Shown: positions 45,900-59,102, counted from the first letter of the stretch. The stretch is DNA of 64,000 nt from Apricaphanius iberus (GCA_028564705.1 JAPXFQ010001402.1:248001-312000), one strand, 5' to 3'. Notes: generated by a model not told the origin, from the sequence alone. Program-made: numbers and translations.

Positions 45900-47160
45900 C
45901 TTATGCCACTTTCCGACTAGGGTCACTAAAGCCCCAAATGGCATGGTAATGTCTAGAACGGGTAGGTTGTGTTTCCATTACCACCTCAGAAGAATGGCAG
46001 TGATAGAGGACATGGGTGGGCTTAACTTAAGAAAAGCTCCAGCAAAAAGCAGTCACAAAGTCATCATGACAACATAGATCCTCTCAAAAGTTAAAAGACT
46101 TTCGACTCACGTCACATCTCTCCGACGTTGCTCTGTTTATACCTCCAGCACCTGATCTGTGTTGTTCATGCCAGTACTGTTCTAACCAGTGATCATCCAG
46201 TCTGTGGAGACTCTGACGCCTCTGCCCTCTCTCTCAAGCTCTCTGATCACCACAGAGACATCCTGCTTCTCTGCTGCTATAGCCGCTTCTCCCTCCCCGA
46301 CGCCGCAGGCTTGCTGCTGTCTTCTCCTTCTATCACACACTGACTTTGCCTGCTACCGCTACCCGATGGAAACCTGCTTCAACCCCCATGTGGAAGCACA
46401 TAACAGTGCTGATGTTGCTTCAGCTCTCTGATCACCACAGAGACTTCCTTATCTGCTGCTACCACCAGCTACCAGCCTTCTTCCTCCCCTCACTGCAGAC
46501 TGAAAGTGATTTTTCCATCTTTCACACACCAGCTTTACTGCTCCAACCCGCATGTGGAATCCGATAACAGCCACGTTCGCAACTCTATTCCTCTTGGCAA
46601 CCTGATAATCTGCCATCACTCAATTTCCGATGTCCTAGATGCCGAAGATGCAGTAGATGTCAAGCCACTTTCTCCCCTGTTACAAGCAAAGCTGCAGCGC
46701 ATATCAATGTAGATTCAGCCTTCACTTCCAGCTTCATCAAAACCACAACCCTCTCTAAATGCTATAACAGTCTAACGGCACTCCTTTTTTTAAATGGAGC
46801 TACTTAAAGCAAAGAAAAATAATACCTTCTCTAACACTTTGAATAGTTCCAATTTTATCGAGAACATTTCTGATCTTGGTGCTGTTACTGTTACTACATT
46901 CTGAGACATCACTTCAAACAAACAACTCCAGGCCAATCAGCAGCTACCACTGCTAGTTAGGAATCAGAGGAATATCACACTACTGGGCCAATCACTCCAT
47001 AAGTTGGTGTGTTGGGTCGCTTTGGAATGCTTTGGACCACGTCAGAGGTAGTCCCAAAAAAAGGGGTTGGACCGGACACAGGTAATGGAAACATGCCAGA
47101 AGAGTTCCAAAGCGACTACTTCTGTACCGCACCAGCTCTAGTGGAAAAGGTGCAATGGTG
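45900..47160. mobile_element. Possible decayed DNA transposon
   Basis: The left part (CACTTTCCGACTAGGGTCACTAAAGCCCC ... TTTCCATTACC) and the right part (GGTAATGGAAAC ... CAAAGCGACTACTTC ... CTCTAGTGGAAAAGGTGCA) are a loose inverted pair. Between them, CTCTCTGATCACCACAGAGAC occurs twice, near 46236 and 46423, a ~187-bp duplication. No transposase is recognisable. Confidence 0.35.
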
Positions 47161-49756
47161 ACACGTTGTGTCTCCCCCTTCCTATTTTGTCTCTGACTTT
47201 ATAACTCTGAACTTCATAATATTTAAGAGTCATTTTCAGCTGTTTGCACTTACTTCTTACTGTACAAGTAGGAAAGACAAAACAAGATGGGCATCTTGTG
47301 ACCTGGTAAAAGCCAGATCTATGTGTAGCCCCACCCCTGTGTCGAGTCTACCCTTCGATCTGGAATTGCTCCCACAGAAAGCATCTGAAAAAGGAAGGGC
47401 CATCTGGTATAATATTTTGAGCTGATCGGGGGACACACCAGCAAGTGTTCCCCTACCATGTTTTTAGCCAATCAAAGTAAAGAGTCTTATGAGCGGTGGA
47501 AGCTGATTAATCCAGCTCTTGCCAAATCCAGTGGGGAGAAAAGCACACACATCTTTCATGTCAAGAAAATGCATACAGTCCTTACCTTTGCTCATTTTTC
47601 AACGAAGAAATCATCCCTATTCCTCCTAAAACAGATTTAATTGCAGCTTACGTTCACCTGCACAGACATGTTTCTATAGCCTTGCATCTTCACTTGCTGC
47701 TATCATCATACCAGAACATCGTCCCTTGCACCCTCCCCAAAGCACAATGTTGACAAATGATTGGACTGCACCACCAGTGGTGTTGAGTCGAATGGTTTAG
47801 TTGGAGCAGTACAACATGGACTTTTGTGGGTTTGGAAAACTCAGCTTGCAGCGTAAGGTTAACCATTTTGAGGCTTACCTTTTAAAAATTAATATAGTTT
47901 TCATTGAATTTAGACATGTGCACCAGGTATGAGAAGAAATTTAAACAACATGGTATCAGACACTAGCGGAACCGTTAGCTCGGCGTCACCTTTGAAACTG
48001 CAGGCGGTAGGCTGTAGTCTGGCCCTATTTCAGGTTCAGAAGCGACAAACGGAAAGATGAGCTTGAAAGAAGCAAAGTGATTTTCAAGGCCTTCCAAATG
48101 GACATGAAGTTTTACAGAACTACGACCAACTTCAGGAGCCACATGTTGCAAAGTTATCAAAATGTCATGTCCAAGGCATCCACCAGGGTGCAGCAGGTGA
48201 AACGTCTTTCTGAAGAAGTCATCCCAAACATGTACCAGTCATAATTGATTCTTGATCTTGAGGATCGGAATGGAATGATTCTTGAAATTGTAATCAATAC
48301 CCAGCTCTAACAGTCAGTTCAGCCAGCTATCAGGAAATTTGAAAATTCTTCATGTTCTTCTTATGGAGATGGTGATATAATGTTTCAAGAGAAATTGGCA
48401 CCATTTCTGTTCAACAACAAAAAATGTGTTTTTATTGGTCTTATGTGATGTAATGATTTACTGAAAAAAGTGAATATATAAATTTATATTTGCTATGAGG
48501 CACAATCATTGAAAGTTACAAACACTTGAATGTAAAAACGTATGTATTTCATGAATTTGTTTATCACTTTCTTTACTGAAAGACTGAAATTAACCTACTT
48601 GTCAAAACTTGAAAAAAATAGTGTAAGTCATGTGAAAACTCCCAAGTATTTCAGTTTTTTTTTTCAAAGTGTAAAAACCAAGTGATGTTTTTTTTTTAAA
48701 CCTATTTATTGGCATCATATATTAATAGCAAAAAACCCTGCTGTCAACTCTGACTTTCTCCTCAACGGTACTTATTTCTGTCATTAAATGGTTCATTATT
48801 GATTGCCTCTTAGCTTACATCCTTCTCAGCAATTACTGATGTTAACTGAGACTTAATAAAAATTCAGACTTTGTTTCCAGGTATTGATTCAATAGAAGAC
48901 TACATGAAGGTGAAGAGCCATATTCTATAACACCCATCACCACTTATATAGTCTGTGAATACTACATTACCACAATGAAGCCTGCCAGTAATCACATAAT
49001 GGCATGAATCGATGCAGCCATTAGATTTGGATTCTATCATTGATGTCACCGTCTTCAGGCTTTTCTGAGTTTTGATTTATTGTCTTGAGTAAGTAGTTGA
49101 AGTTAGTTTAAATCCCTTTATACATGTGTGCAAGTTAGTTTTTTTCATCTTATCTGCATTTATGTAAGAGTGTAACTTTTTCATTTCCATTCATTTAGCC
49201 AACTAAATCCTCTTTGCCTATGTTTATTTATGGGCATAATTCATAGGATAATGTTAAAGCTCTTAAACTTCACATGTGCAAGACTATTCATGTCAACTCT
49301 GTTTAAGTACTACAGCAAGAAAACTGTATTCACATCAGTAAGGGACAGTGCAGGGCTGTTTGTTTAGGTGTTTATCTTCATTTTAGGCCGCTATTAAAGT
49401 GGTACAGGCATATCAGGCCTTAAATGTCCGGTATTGTTCTGTGTACATTTAATATAGTACTTTTTCAACTTACTGTTAGGAACAGCTGCAGTTTGGAGAC
49501 TGAAGTACGGTGTTGTCTTATCGGTATTAGTAGAAGCAGTAGCAGAAACTTCCTACCTGCATACCAACTTTTTTACATTTTTTACCATAAAGCCAGTAAC
49601 TTTAAATTGGTTATATCAGAATTGTATGCAATAGAACAATTAAAAGTAGTGCATACTTTAATTGGAAGGTAATACATATACAGTCATCACTTTTTGATAT
49701 TTGTTTGTAGGTTTTGCAGTAAACTTCATCTGAGCATGTATAGATCTACATGACAT
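47161..49756. other. Mostly unassigned; possible hAT remnant at 47930-48312
   Basis: At 48104-48200 the + strand could encode FYRTTTNFRSHMLQSYQN, faintly like a BED zinc-finger of hAT transposases; the sequence ends near 48312 with GTAATCAATACCCAGCTCTAACAG, close to a known hAT terminus. Weak. Nothing else recognised. Confidence 0.25.
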
Positions 49757-51640
49757 TCAGCAGTGTGCCAAAGTTTTAGGCAGGTGTGAAAAATGTTACT
49801 AATAAAGAATGATTTCCGAAATATAATTAGTAATTGTTTATTCTAATAAATTTACTAAATGCAAAGTGAGCAAACAAGAAAAAAATATGTTCAAATCACA
49901 TTTTCCTTCAAACAAACATCAATTCTTATATGTAAACCCGAACAAAGTCTGGTATTTTGTAGGATTACTGTCAGGTGTATGATCAACCAATTATACATAA
50001 GAGGTGCCAATGATCATCAGTGTCACACGTAGGTTGAAACACAGCTAAAACTTAAACAACTGTGTAGGAGGCTTAATATTGGGCGAGGAACAGCCAAACT
50101 GCTACCAAGGTGAGGCTGTGGAATATAGTTTCATGTCACGGCAAAACTGAGCACAGCATCTAGACACAAGCTAGTTCTAGATGAAAGACACATCAAGCTT
50201 ATTATCTTTTTAATTCTTAAGATGTCCAACAGTGTCATCAACTCAGTTTTGGCAAGACCAGTGGGATCCATGTACACCCATCTATTGTCTGGAGTAGTCT
50301 GGCCAGAACGGGGTCTTCATGGTCAAATAGCTGCCAAAATGCCACACCTTTGATAAGGAAACTTCAAGCGAGTCAGCTCATAGGCTGCAAGGTCTGCAGG
50401 AACATGATAATTTAAACACACAAAAACGGATATGTTCCTTATTTTAATGGAGTTTTTAATGGAGATGAGCAACTGCAGGCAACGGTGAAACATGCTTGGG
50501 TTCCTTGAGCGTTTAGGGCTGCATTTCTCAAATTGAGTTGGAAATTTGATCAGGATTAATGATGTTCTCAATGCGAAAAAATACAGGCTGATACTTATCA
50601 ATCATGCAATACCATCAGGGAGGTGTATAATTGACCCCCAAATTATTCTGCAGCAGGACAATGACTTCAAACATACAGCCAAAGTCATTATTAACTATCT
50701 TTAGTGTAAAGAAGAATGAGAAGTCTTGTAAGTGATAGTATGGCCACTACACAGCCCTGATCTCAACTTAATCGAGTGTGTCTAGGGTTTGTGGTGTAAT
50801 TCTGCATAGGGTTTAAACTTTTATTATTCAGAAGGTAAAAGACTGTTTATATAGTTTGCATGGTTGTAAAGATGGGTCTGTCACTATTGTTTATGGAGGT
50901 AAGCTTTTAAGTCATAAAACTCTGGGGTGAGTTTTATTGCAAGCTGAAAAAACAGGATGTCTGTAGATTTAGTGTGTTGCCATAAAACCATAAAACTCAG
51001 AAGGAGCTTTTAAGAAAAGACGTCTCACCCATATGACTGTATAATTTTCTGACAGCCAATAAGGGCTAAGACACTGTATGAAAATGTTCTGATTGGAGAG
51101 ATTAGAAACGCCTAGAGGCCCGGTTGTCTATAAAGCTGTGAAATGAAGATCATTTAATTGTTCAGATTTCTTTAAATCTGGACCACAGGGGAACGACGGG
51201 GGCAAATTCCTCTGTAAAACTGCAATTTGTTAATCTGTTCAAAATAAATGTTAAACTGGAAATTGGCTCCATTTTGTCTCTGCTTGAACATGCATTGAAT
51301 TACTTATGATAATTATTTAATTCAACAGGTTACATGAAGAGACGAAAGGATGTGAGGAAGCCTCTACATCCACAGATGATTTGTGGTTAGTTCTCTTTGT
51401 AGATGTGGAACAACCTATTAGCTGAGTTTTTTTTTTTAAACTGTGTGCAAGTGTACCTACAAGAATTGGTGATGTTTTGAAGGCTAAGTTGTCACTATAA
51501 ATACTGATTTGATTTAGATTCCAGTTTCTTTCATTCACTGCATTTTTTTTAATTGATGGAAATAAATGATTAACACTTCAATTTTTGAAAACATTCTTTG
51601 TTGACATTTCTTTTTTGCACCAACTTTGGCTCAGCACTGT
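49757..51640 (+). mobile_element. Tc1-like transposon relic with a solo LTR inside
   Basis: Left terminus GCAGTGTGCCAAAGTTTTAGGCAGG and right terminus CAACTTTGGCTCAGCACTG are the paired ends of a Tc1 family. Between them decayed transposase is visible on the + strand: a HTH region near 50070-50300 and CAGCAGGACAATGACTTCAAACATACAGCC (second Asp block, 50650), then CCTGATCTCAACTTAATCGAG (Glu block, 50757), interrupted by the LTR at 50790 and resumed by GTTACATGAAGAGACGAAAGG at 51329. Many stops. Confidence 0.85.
50790..51327 (+). mobile_element. Solo LTR (family S), 4-bp target duplication GGTT
   Basis: 538 bp, TGTGGTGT...TTCAACA, flanked by GGTT at 50786-50789 and 51328-51331. It has a TATAAAG box near 51130 and AATAAA near 51243. 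It splits the Tc1 transposase block exactly. It is the same family as 19919-20512 with shared length changes only; the 4-bp duplication is typical of gamma/epsilon-type retroviruses. Confidence 0.9.
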
Positions 51641-52597
51641 ACATAATAAGTGTAAGATTACGAGGGAAAATAATAAACATTTGTTCCAACATGAGTAGTT
51701 CCATATATCCATTGTCAATAGCTATAGGTGGCGTGCAGTGACCAGGAGTCGCGAGAGCCAGGATGACTTTTTATTTTGTTCTTGCTTGAATGATAATCAA
51801 GCCTCAGTAGATCAATCAATCAACAGTTTTAACTTTATTTATAAAGCACCTTTCATACAACATTTAACATACATTTATATTATTGTATTTAGAGTTTGTA
51901 TTATTGTCTTAATAACTGTAAATGCTTTCTTGTGTTAAAAACTGTGAGCTTTCTTCAGCAAGATCAGTTAATGAACCAAACCTGTGTTTTTTAAGGGTAC
52001 TCCATACGTGGCCTTAAGTTCTTCAAAAGACATGAAAATATGATTGTCTTTACATGGCCTATAACTAGTGACAGTTCAAAAAAGTTTATATGACATTTTT
52101 CTGCATTTCTGACAGGTTTTCTATTAGATTATTAGAGTCCCGTTTCAGTATTGTCTCTAATAATACAAGAATACAATATGTTTTTTTTTTGCTTTTCTCC
52201 CTTGTATGTCTCCTCAATCTTTGTTTCCAGTATCCTCAGGCCTTGCCTCTTTTGTCATGTTCTCTGTGTGTTTAACGTCTCATACTGCCTTCTTAAACCC
52301 TTCATTTTCTTCCCTATACCCTCTTTTTTCATGTCATGGCCTAGGTTTTTTCTTTACGGTGTACCCATGCATCATTGTAACCACCCAGCCTGTATCCACT
52401 GTTGAACAATTCCTGGGAGACATCACCTCTAAGGCAGTGGATTCTACTAAAGAAGATGGAGGATGACTGGAGAGAATAACAATCCACTTTTACAGCTGGG
52501 TGAGATCTGGAGTAAATTTCAAGTGAGCACAGGCATCACCTCTACCCTGTCAGAATATCAATGCATTTTTTTCCTGATTTGTCCTGCTTTGTAAACA

Positions 52598-52599
<2 letters not shown>
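51641..52599. other. Unassigned sequence
   Basis: No motif; AT-rich, with T-rich stretches. Confidence 0.4.

Positions 52600-52667
<68 letters not shown>
52600..52667. repeat. (AT)n microsatellite
   Basis: About 34 TA units. Confidence 0.97.
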
Positions 52668-52669
<2 letters not shown>

Positions 52670-52671
52670 GA

Positions 52672-52955
52672 AAAATCAACATTCCAAAATCAATACAAAA
52701 ATTATTTCGCTCAAGGATCAATAAATTGATAAATAACATAAGAGTTGTTGTAGCTTATACTAGATGTAGTATGTAGAATGTAGTAGATTGCTCCTGATAG
52801 ATGTAGGCAAGAAGGATTTCCTGTAGCAGTCTGTGTTGCAGCAAAACAGGGGGAAAAAGCCTCTGACTGAAGATATTCTGCTGTTGTAGGATATTCCCAT
52901 GAAGAGGATTATCAGGGTTGTCCAAAATGTAAAAAAAACCCATAAACTTTTCATT
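52672..52955 (-). mobile_element. Rex1/CR1-like LINE 3' end (family of 26.5 kb)
   Basis: On the minus strand: NPDNPLHGNILQQQN and, in another frame, CNTDCYRKSFLPTSI, then the 3' UTR with TTATTGATCCTTGAGCG. Strongly 5'-truncated. Confidence 0.75.
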
Positions 52956-53129
52956 CAGAAAATGTTAACCAGTTCATTTGCCTTAGCAACTGGCTTAAAG
53001 ATGAATAGGTTCAAAGGGCCATGCTTACATTTGATTATGGAATTCAAAACAAAAGTTCCATGGACCTCTTGTATTACCTTTAAAAAACAGCAAAAGCTTC
53101 CAGCTTTGTCCTTCTTCGTGAAAGGTGTC
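52956..53129. other. Unassigned sequence
   Basis: Short spacer. Confidence 0.4.
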
Positions 53130-53345
53130 TCTGTCGTTCACTCATTACCTTTATTAATGGCACCTATTTGGACACGTTATCAATATAAGACACCTGTCCA
53201 CAACCTAAAATAGTCACACTTCAAACTCCACTATGGCCAACACCAAAGAGCTGTCACAAGAAACAAAATTGTAGACCTGCATGGTGCTTGGAATACTAAA
53301 TCTGCAATAGGTAAGCAGTTTGGTTTGAAGAAATCAACTAAGGGA
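53130..53345 (+). mobile_element. Tc1-like transposon 5' fragment
   Basis: Leader ACACCTGTCCACAACCTAAAATAGTCACAC, then ATGGCCAACACCAAAGAGCTGTCACAAG and GGTAAGCAGTTTGGTTTGAAGAAATCAACT, the start of a Tc1 transposase (MANTKELSQ, then the GKQFGLKKST helix). A stop follows KL. Everything after is missing. Confidence 0.8.
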
Positions 53346-54299
53346 GCAATTTATTATTACAAGATGTATTTCTCCTCTACCACAACAGGTAGTGATACTA
53401 GGAGGGAACCAGACATTATTTCGAGACCTATCGTCCACCACAATGAGTATGGCCACCCAGGACATAGTATACATAGTGAAGCAGGGAATAGTGAGTAAGG
53501 CAAAGTTGTTAATTTATCCAATGACGCTGTCAGTACAGACATCATCCACAACATCTTGACCAACAGTGTAATATATACTACTCCCAAATGGATAAAACAA
53601 ACTTACCCTGTTAACCAGGGGAGTTCTCGTGCTACACTCACCAAATATTTACAAAAGCTTTACTTGAATACAAATATTTTTTCCCCAGAATTTATTATGG
53701 ATACACATATAAATATTCAAAGCCTAACCTACACCTAAAACACTACGTTAACATAACTGTCCCCTAGTCAGCTTAATGAGGAACAGCTCTTCTCTTCATC
53801 ACAACTTGAACGTTAGAAGGGTGTTCCTGGGAACATTTGACTCTTGAGTATGTAGATCTTATTACTATCTTATTACTAAAATTTTGTTGTTGGCACTTTA
53901 TTTAACATTTTATTTGAGCAGTTCCATTCATTGTTTTCTTACAGAATTCACTTTACAACAACAAAGCCCAAAAGGAGTAGGCTGAAGTAGATAAGTTTAT
54001 GTTCACCTATCCATCATTCAATATAATCAAAATTAATTAACAATTGTGTACTTCAAAATATTATACATTTATGACAGTAACCATCTTTTTTTATTTAACT
54101 TTTATGTATATTTGTTATTACTTGTATAATTCATGTTTTGGGTGTTAACCTAACTTTCATACTGTGTACATATCTTATTGGTAATGTTCCTTTGTATAAG
54201 ACACAGACAGAGTAAAACCACATTTCTCAATAACGGTCAGCTTATACTGTCTTGTAAATTGTTGTGGACCAGCAGCCCTCTTTAGAGGAAGAAGAAGAA
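53346..54299. other. Unassigned sequence
   Basis: No gene or named element. Confidence 0.4.
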
Positions 54300-54710
54300 G
54301 ACAATGTATTTACACATTTCATAGATAAAAATCACAAAGTGCTTTACAAGAATAAAAACAGATAAAACAAAACGTACTTATAAAGACCAATCAACTAAAA
54401 GCTTCTCTAAAAAGAAATGTCTTCAGCTGCTTTTTAAAGAATTCAACAGAATCGGGCACATGCAGGAATGTTAGCAGGGTATTCCAAAGCTTTGGAGCCA
54501 CAGCCTGAAAAGACATGTCTCCTCTGGAGTTAAAACAGGTCTTAGGGATCTTGACGAGGTTCTGGCCCGAGGACCGAAGCTCACGAACAGGCTGGCAGGG
54601 GCACAGCAGATCAGAAATATATTTAGGGACCTGTCAATTTAAACCTCTAAAAGTTATAACTACAATTTTAAAATCAACTTTGTATTTGACTGGGAGCCAG
54701 TGCATCTAAA
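54300..54710 (-). mobile_element. LINE-like 3' fragment (unclassified)
   Basis: On the minus strand it reads CTGAAAAC... ; blocks such as AAGTGCTTTACAAG, CTTCAGCTGCTTTTTAAAG and GGGAGCCAGTGCA recur in teleost genomes as I recall. No protein domain seen. Confidence 0.35.
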
Positions 54711-54713
54711 CTA

Positions 54714-55150
54714 TTCCATAGCTTCACACCTCTTCTGGAGATACAGTGGTTCTTCAGGGCGGTGCGGGCATACGTCACCTTAAAGTTAAGTGTTTCCCGC
54801 AAATCATATCGAAACTCCCTATTACACAACAGTTGCTGAATTGCTTGGTAATTGGTTCTTCCTTGCTTTGTACAAGATTAACAGTGAGTTTAGGTTCACC
54901 ATTTAATTTTACGAGTTTAGATTTTATGAAATGTGTATTAGTATGGTCCCTGAAACCAACATCATGTGCAATCCTGATGGCTTATTTTTGAAGACTAAAT
55001 ACTGCTTCCAGATGGCTACATTTGGTATTACCCCTGACCACTGAACAGAAACTAATGTAAGGAAGAATAAGTGAGAAGTACAAGATGAGTAGAGCTTTGT
55101 GTTCTAGAAGGTACAGCACAGGCCTGAAGTTTGGACTCAGCTTCTCATTC
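54714..55150 (-). mobile_element. LINE RT C-terminal remnant (clade of 27.0-28.2 kb)
   Basis: Minus-strand frames with breaks read LPYISFCSVVRGNTK-like, AIRIAHDVGFRDHTNTHFIKSKLVKL and a broken tail. That is the same order as LPYFIYCSEVWGNTY ... AIRIIHKTHGRENTNQLFIKSKLLKL at 27.4-27.8 kb. A stop interrupts after LQK. Decayed. Confidence 0.65.
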
Positions 55151-55249
55151 AGTGCTTTTTCTTTATTTTCAAGATTATTTACATTTTAGATTCGCACTGA
55201 AGGTATCAAAACTATGAATGAACACATATGGAATTATACAGTACGTTTA

Positions 55250-55490
55250 CAAAAAAGTTTGAAATAACCTGGCCTCCAAAGTCACCGGACCTGAACTCAA
55301 TCGAAATGATTTGGGGTGAGCTGAACCGCAGAGTGAAGGCAAAAGAGCCAACAAGTACTAAGCATCTCTGGGAACTCCTTAAAGCCTGTTGGAAAACCAT
55401 TTTGGGTGACTACGTCTTGAAACTCGAGAGAATGCAAAGCAGTAATCAGAGCAGCAGGTGGCTACTTTGAGGAATCTAAAATATAACACA
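55250..55490 (+). mobile_element. Tc1-like transposase C-terminal fragment
   Basis: WPPKSPDLNSIEMIWGELNR with the final catalytic Glu, then KAKEPTSTKHLWELLKACW and the end SSRWLL. About 70 codons open. Remaining domains absent. Confidence 0.85.
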
Positions 55491-57004
55491 TGCAGTTATT
55501 TCACCCTTTTTGGAAGGTAAAATATCATGGGTTACGATTTATGTAATTTGAGACCTGTGTCTGTTGCTAATGAGTTTTCACAAACGTCTGTTGTTGTGGG
55601 CTTGGCCTAGTCAAAGTCCAGGGCTGTTTTTTATTTTGCACTGTTTTCTATTTTGCACTGACAGAATGTAATTGGACATTACACAACCACCAACAGCCAA
55701 CCACAGTTTCCAATCTACTTTCCTCCAAGCAAGTCATCTACGAACAAGTACGAATCTAGCTTACAGACGACGACCCACAAATCTTTGTTAAATAAAAGTA
55801 TTTTTTCGTAAACATCATATGTCTACGGTGTCTGATGTTGTGCTGAGTTTGAGTCTAGTAACCAAATCATATCACTATTAGGCATAGTGGGCATTTGCCC
55901 GCTGGTAGCTACGCTACTGCTCTGGATACATCACACTGTATTATTGTGATCATGATTGTGGTCGTGGCATTATCCATTTGCGTGCAGTGAGTTTCAAATG
56001 TGTGGTTGGTTATGCCCCACGAGTTAGGCCCTTTTCATTACTCATTGCCAAACCCTTAATTTTAAAGGGCCTATATCATGCAAAATCAAGTTTTTGGAGT
56101 TTTCAGCCATCTGGTGATGCAATTTTCTAATAAAAAAACGAACAGTTTTTGGCTTAAGTCATGCATCTCCGAGTAATCTTCCTGAATTCTGCTAAATCAG
56201 CTGCCCCTCTCCCCCTAGAAAACGGCTAATGTTCAGCTAATGACATCACTACTTGGAAGTTGAGTGCTAGAAGTGTCTGCACCACCACTGCAGGTAGAGC
56301 GGCTTACCTCCGCTAGAGTTCCAAACACACCCTCCTCCTTCTCACAGCTCATGGCTGCTTTGGTTTATGGCATCTTAAATTCTTTTTTTGGTGACTTTTT
56401 TTCTTTCTCTGTGAAAACACCTGTTTGGCTGGATGGATTACATGATTTTATTCTACTTTCTTAAAGAACAGCAGCTGGATCAAAGAACAAAGATGCCTGA
56501 TGAACAGAGAAGTGGCTACATGCTAATGCTAATGTGTGTTTGCTCTTGACTCACAAGAGGTTGCTGATAAAACCTTCTTCTGCGGCCACTTTTAGTGGGC
56601 TTTGAGTGGATCTGAAAACCGTTGCCTACTGGTAGTGGTCAGTGTACAAAACCCATTTTTCATTTATAGTTCTCTGTTGGTGTTTCAGTATTGCAAAGCA
56701 ATTCACCACCAGGACAGCAGGGATGCTGACTTTTTATGGCGGGTCTGCCTACCATTGCAGTGTTGTTTCTAGTTATCTAGAGTTTATTTTCTTCAGCTTG
56801 TGAACGCATCCCCACTCAAGGAGCAATGGACAACAGAAAGTATTTTTTGATTGAGCTGGAAAGCTTTTTACTAGAAGTGCAGCTCATCGAATACTAAGCA
56901 AACATAGGAGTTTGTTTTGGTATTCTCTACAACTCCTTGTGTTCAAAATCACCAAAAGACTATTTTAGATCATTTTATCTATTTTAGATTTTAGAGCTGG
57001 TGAG
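55491..57004. other. Unassigned; possible MITE at 56066-56300
   Basis: AAAGGGCCTATATCATGCAAAATCAAG followed by TTTTTGGAGTTTT is a common teleost non-autonomous DNA element start, but no matching second terminus is seen. The remainder is unassigned. Confidence 0.35.
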
Positions 57005-58935
57005 ATGCTCTCCTCCTTGGCGACTTTAACATCCATATTGACTCTCCTACAGTTAAATTCCCATCTAACTTTTTGGACATCTTAAACTGCCTCAACCTCA
57101 CTCAGCATGTCACTTCTGCAACACATTGTCAAGGACACATTCTTGACCTGGTCTGCACCACACCTTTGCTTGCCATTCATAATCTGTCATTAACTGACCT
57201 CACAATTTCTGCTCATCTGGCCATTACTCTGGACATCACCACCCCCATTCCCACCACCAAACAGACAAGAATAATTACTTTCCGTAACCTCAAATCAATC
57301 AGTCCCATCTCTCACCTTTTCCATATCCCATGCTATCAGCAGCTCTTCGCTTCCTCCAGATCAAACTGCCTCTGATTTTTAAAATTTATATAACCATACA
57401 CTCACCTCCTGTCTCAACCAAATTGCCCCCCTGAAAACCGCAACAGTCTCCTTCTCCACCTCTGCCCCTTGGTACATTCCAGACCTTCACACAGTCAAAA
57501 AACAAAAAAGACAACTTGAACAGTTCCATAGAAAATCTGGTCTCACTGTTCATGCCCAAGACTACAAACATGCTACAACCACATACAATTCCGCTCTCAA
57601 AACTGTTCGGTCCAACTTCTACTCACAACTCATCCACTCAAATTCGTCCAACCCCCGTACACCATTTTCCACATTTCCAAAACTAACTAAACCCAAGGAC
57701 AATATCACTTCTACACTCACTACGGACAAATGCAATAGGTTCCTGTCATCCTACCATACCAAAATATATACCTTTCATTGTTTACTTGCATCCACTTCAT
57801 CGGCTTCTCCTCCCTCTGAACATGGATTCACTCCACTCATACTCCATAGTCTTTCCTCCTTCTCTCCTCTGTCTCCCTCTGATATCACCAAACTTCTCTC
57901 AACCATGAAATTCTCCAACTGCCGGCTTGACCCGATCCTTTCTTCCCTCTTCAAAACTTGCATGCCCATTTTTATCCCACTCATTACCAGCATCGTCAAC
58001 GCTTCGCTTACCTCAGGATCTGTCCCATCTCCTCTCAAACTTGCCTCTATAGCATCCCTTTTGAAAAAACTCAGCCTCAACCCTGACAACCTGGACAACT
58101 TCAGACCCTTCTCCAATCTCCCGCTACTTTCAAAAATTCTGGAACGCGCTGTCATCACCCAACTCCACAAGCACCGTCACTCATACCACTTCCACCTACC
58201 CTCCTCATCGATGCTCACAATGTCACCCCCTCCCCCTCTGTCCTCAACCTCGGCATCATATCAGATTCCACCCTCTCATACCAAACACACATTAACTATA
58301 TCACTAAAACATCTTTATTCCACCTCCGTAACATTGCCTGTCTTCGCCCATCCCTTACCCAGTCAACGGCTGAAATTCTCATGCTTTTATCACGTCCAGA
58401 CTTGACTTTTGCAATAGCCTTCTTTATGGACTTCCAACCACTCATCTCCAAAAACTGCAATACATCCAGAACTCCGTTGCCAGCCTCCTGACCCACACCC
58501 GGTCCGGAGAACACATCCCCCCCGTCCTCAAACAGCTCCAGTGGCTCCCCGTTCAATATCGCATTCAAGACAAGCTTCTCCTCCTCACCTACAAATCCCT
58601 CCATAACCTGGCCCCGCTTTACCTCACCAAGCTTTTGCTGCTACACTGCTACCCGCCACCTCCGCTCAGCGGGCACCAACAGCCTCACTCTCATCACCTG
58701 CGCTAATCACCGGACCTTGGGGGACCGAGCATTTGCAATCGCAGCCCCCACTCTCTGGAACTCTCTTCCTCAGTTGATCAGAAACATACAAAACGTTAAA
58801 TCAGTACTAAAAACCCAACTCTTCAAACTGGCTTTTTCTTAAAAATGTGTCTGTTTTGGTCTTTGTACTGTTAAACGTCCTTGCGTGTCCAAAAAAGCGC
58901 TATATAAGTTTTATGTATTATTATTATTATTATCT
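57005..58935 (+). mobile_element. L2-clade LINE with internal RT-core deletion
   Basis: Endonuclease end: LLGDFNIHIDSPTV, LDLVCTTPLLAIHNLSLTDL (57040-57200). RT N-terminus: MKFSNCRLDPILSSLFK, ASLLKKLSLNPDNLDNFRPF and LPLLSKILERAVITQLH (57905-58165). Directly after, at about 58195, sequence jumps to NLGIISDSTLSYQTHINYI, the segment after the RT palm. C-terminal blocks: APTLWNSLPQLI and KTQLFKLAFS (58750-58840). The 3' end is AAAAGCGCTATATAAGTTTTATGTATTATTATT. The catalytic A and C motifs of RT are gone. It is related to the L2 at 12.5 kb but a separate family (ATT tail). Confidence 0.85.
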
Positions 58936-59102
58936 TCAGTTGGAGGCTTCTTCAGTTTTGCTGCAACACAGACCGCTACAGGAAATCCTTTCTACCCACG
59001 TCCAACATGGTCTACAACAATTCCTTGAAGGATGAATTAGTATGAGCCACAACAACACTTAATTTCCCTCTTTGATCAAAAAAGTATTTTTGAAATTGAA
59101 TT
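58936..59102 (+). mobile_element. Rex1/CR1-like LINE 3' end
   Basis: TGCTGCAACACAGACCGCTACAGGAAATCCTTTC then AATTTCCCTC and AAAGTATTTTTGAAATTG. It joins the end of the L2 ATT tail directly. Same family as 26.5 kb and 52.7 kb. Confidence 0.78.

Noticed and set aside
46128..46712. Several overlapping plus-strand frames around 46.1-46.7 kb as a gene
   Set aside because: Overlapping short frames in different phases, an internal duplication, no domain.
57775..58170. 131-codon minus-strand frame
   Set aside because: Shadow of the L2 LINE RT frame.
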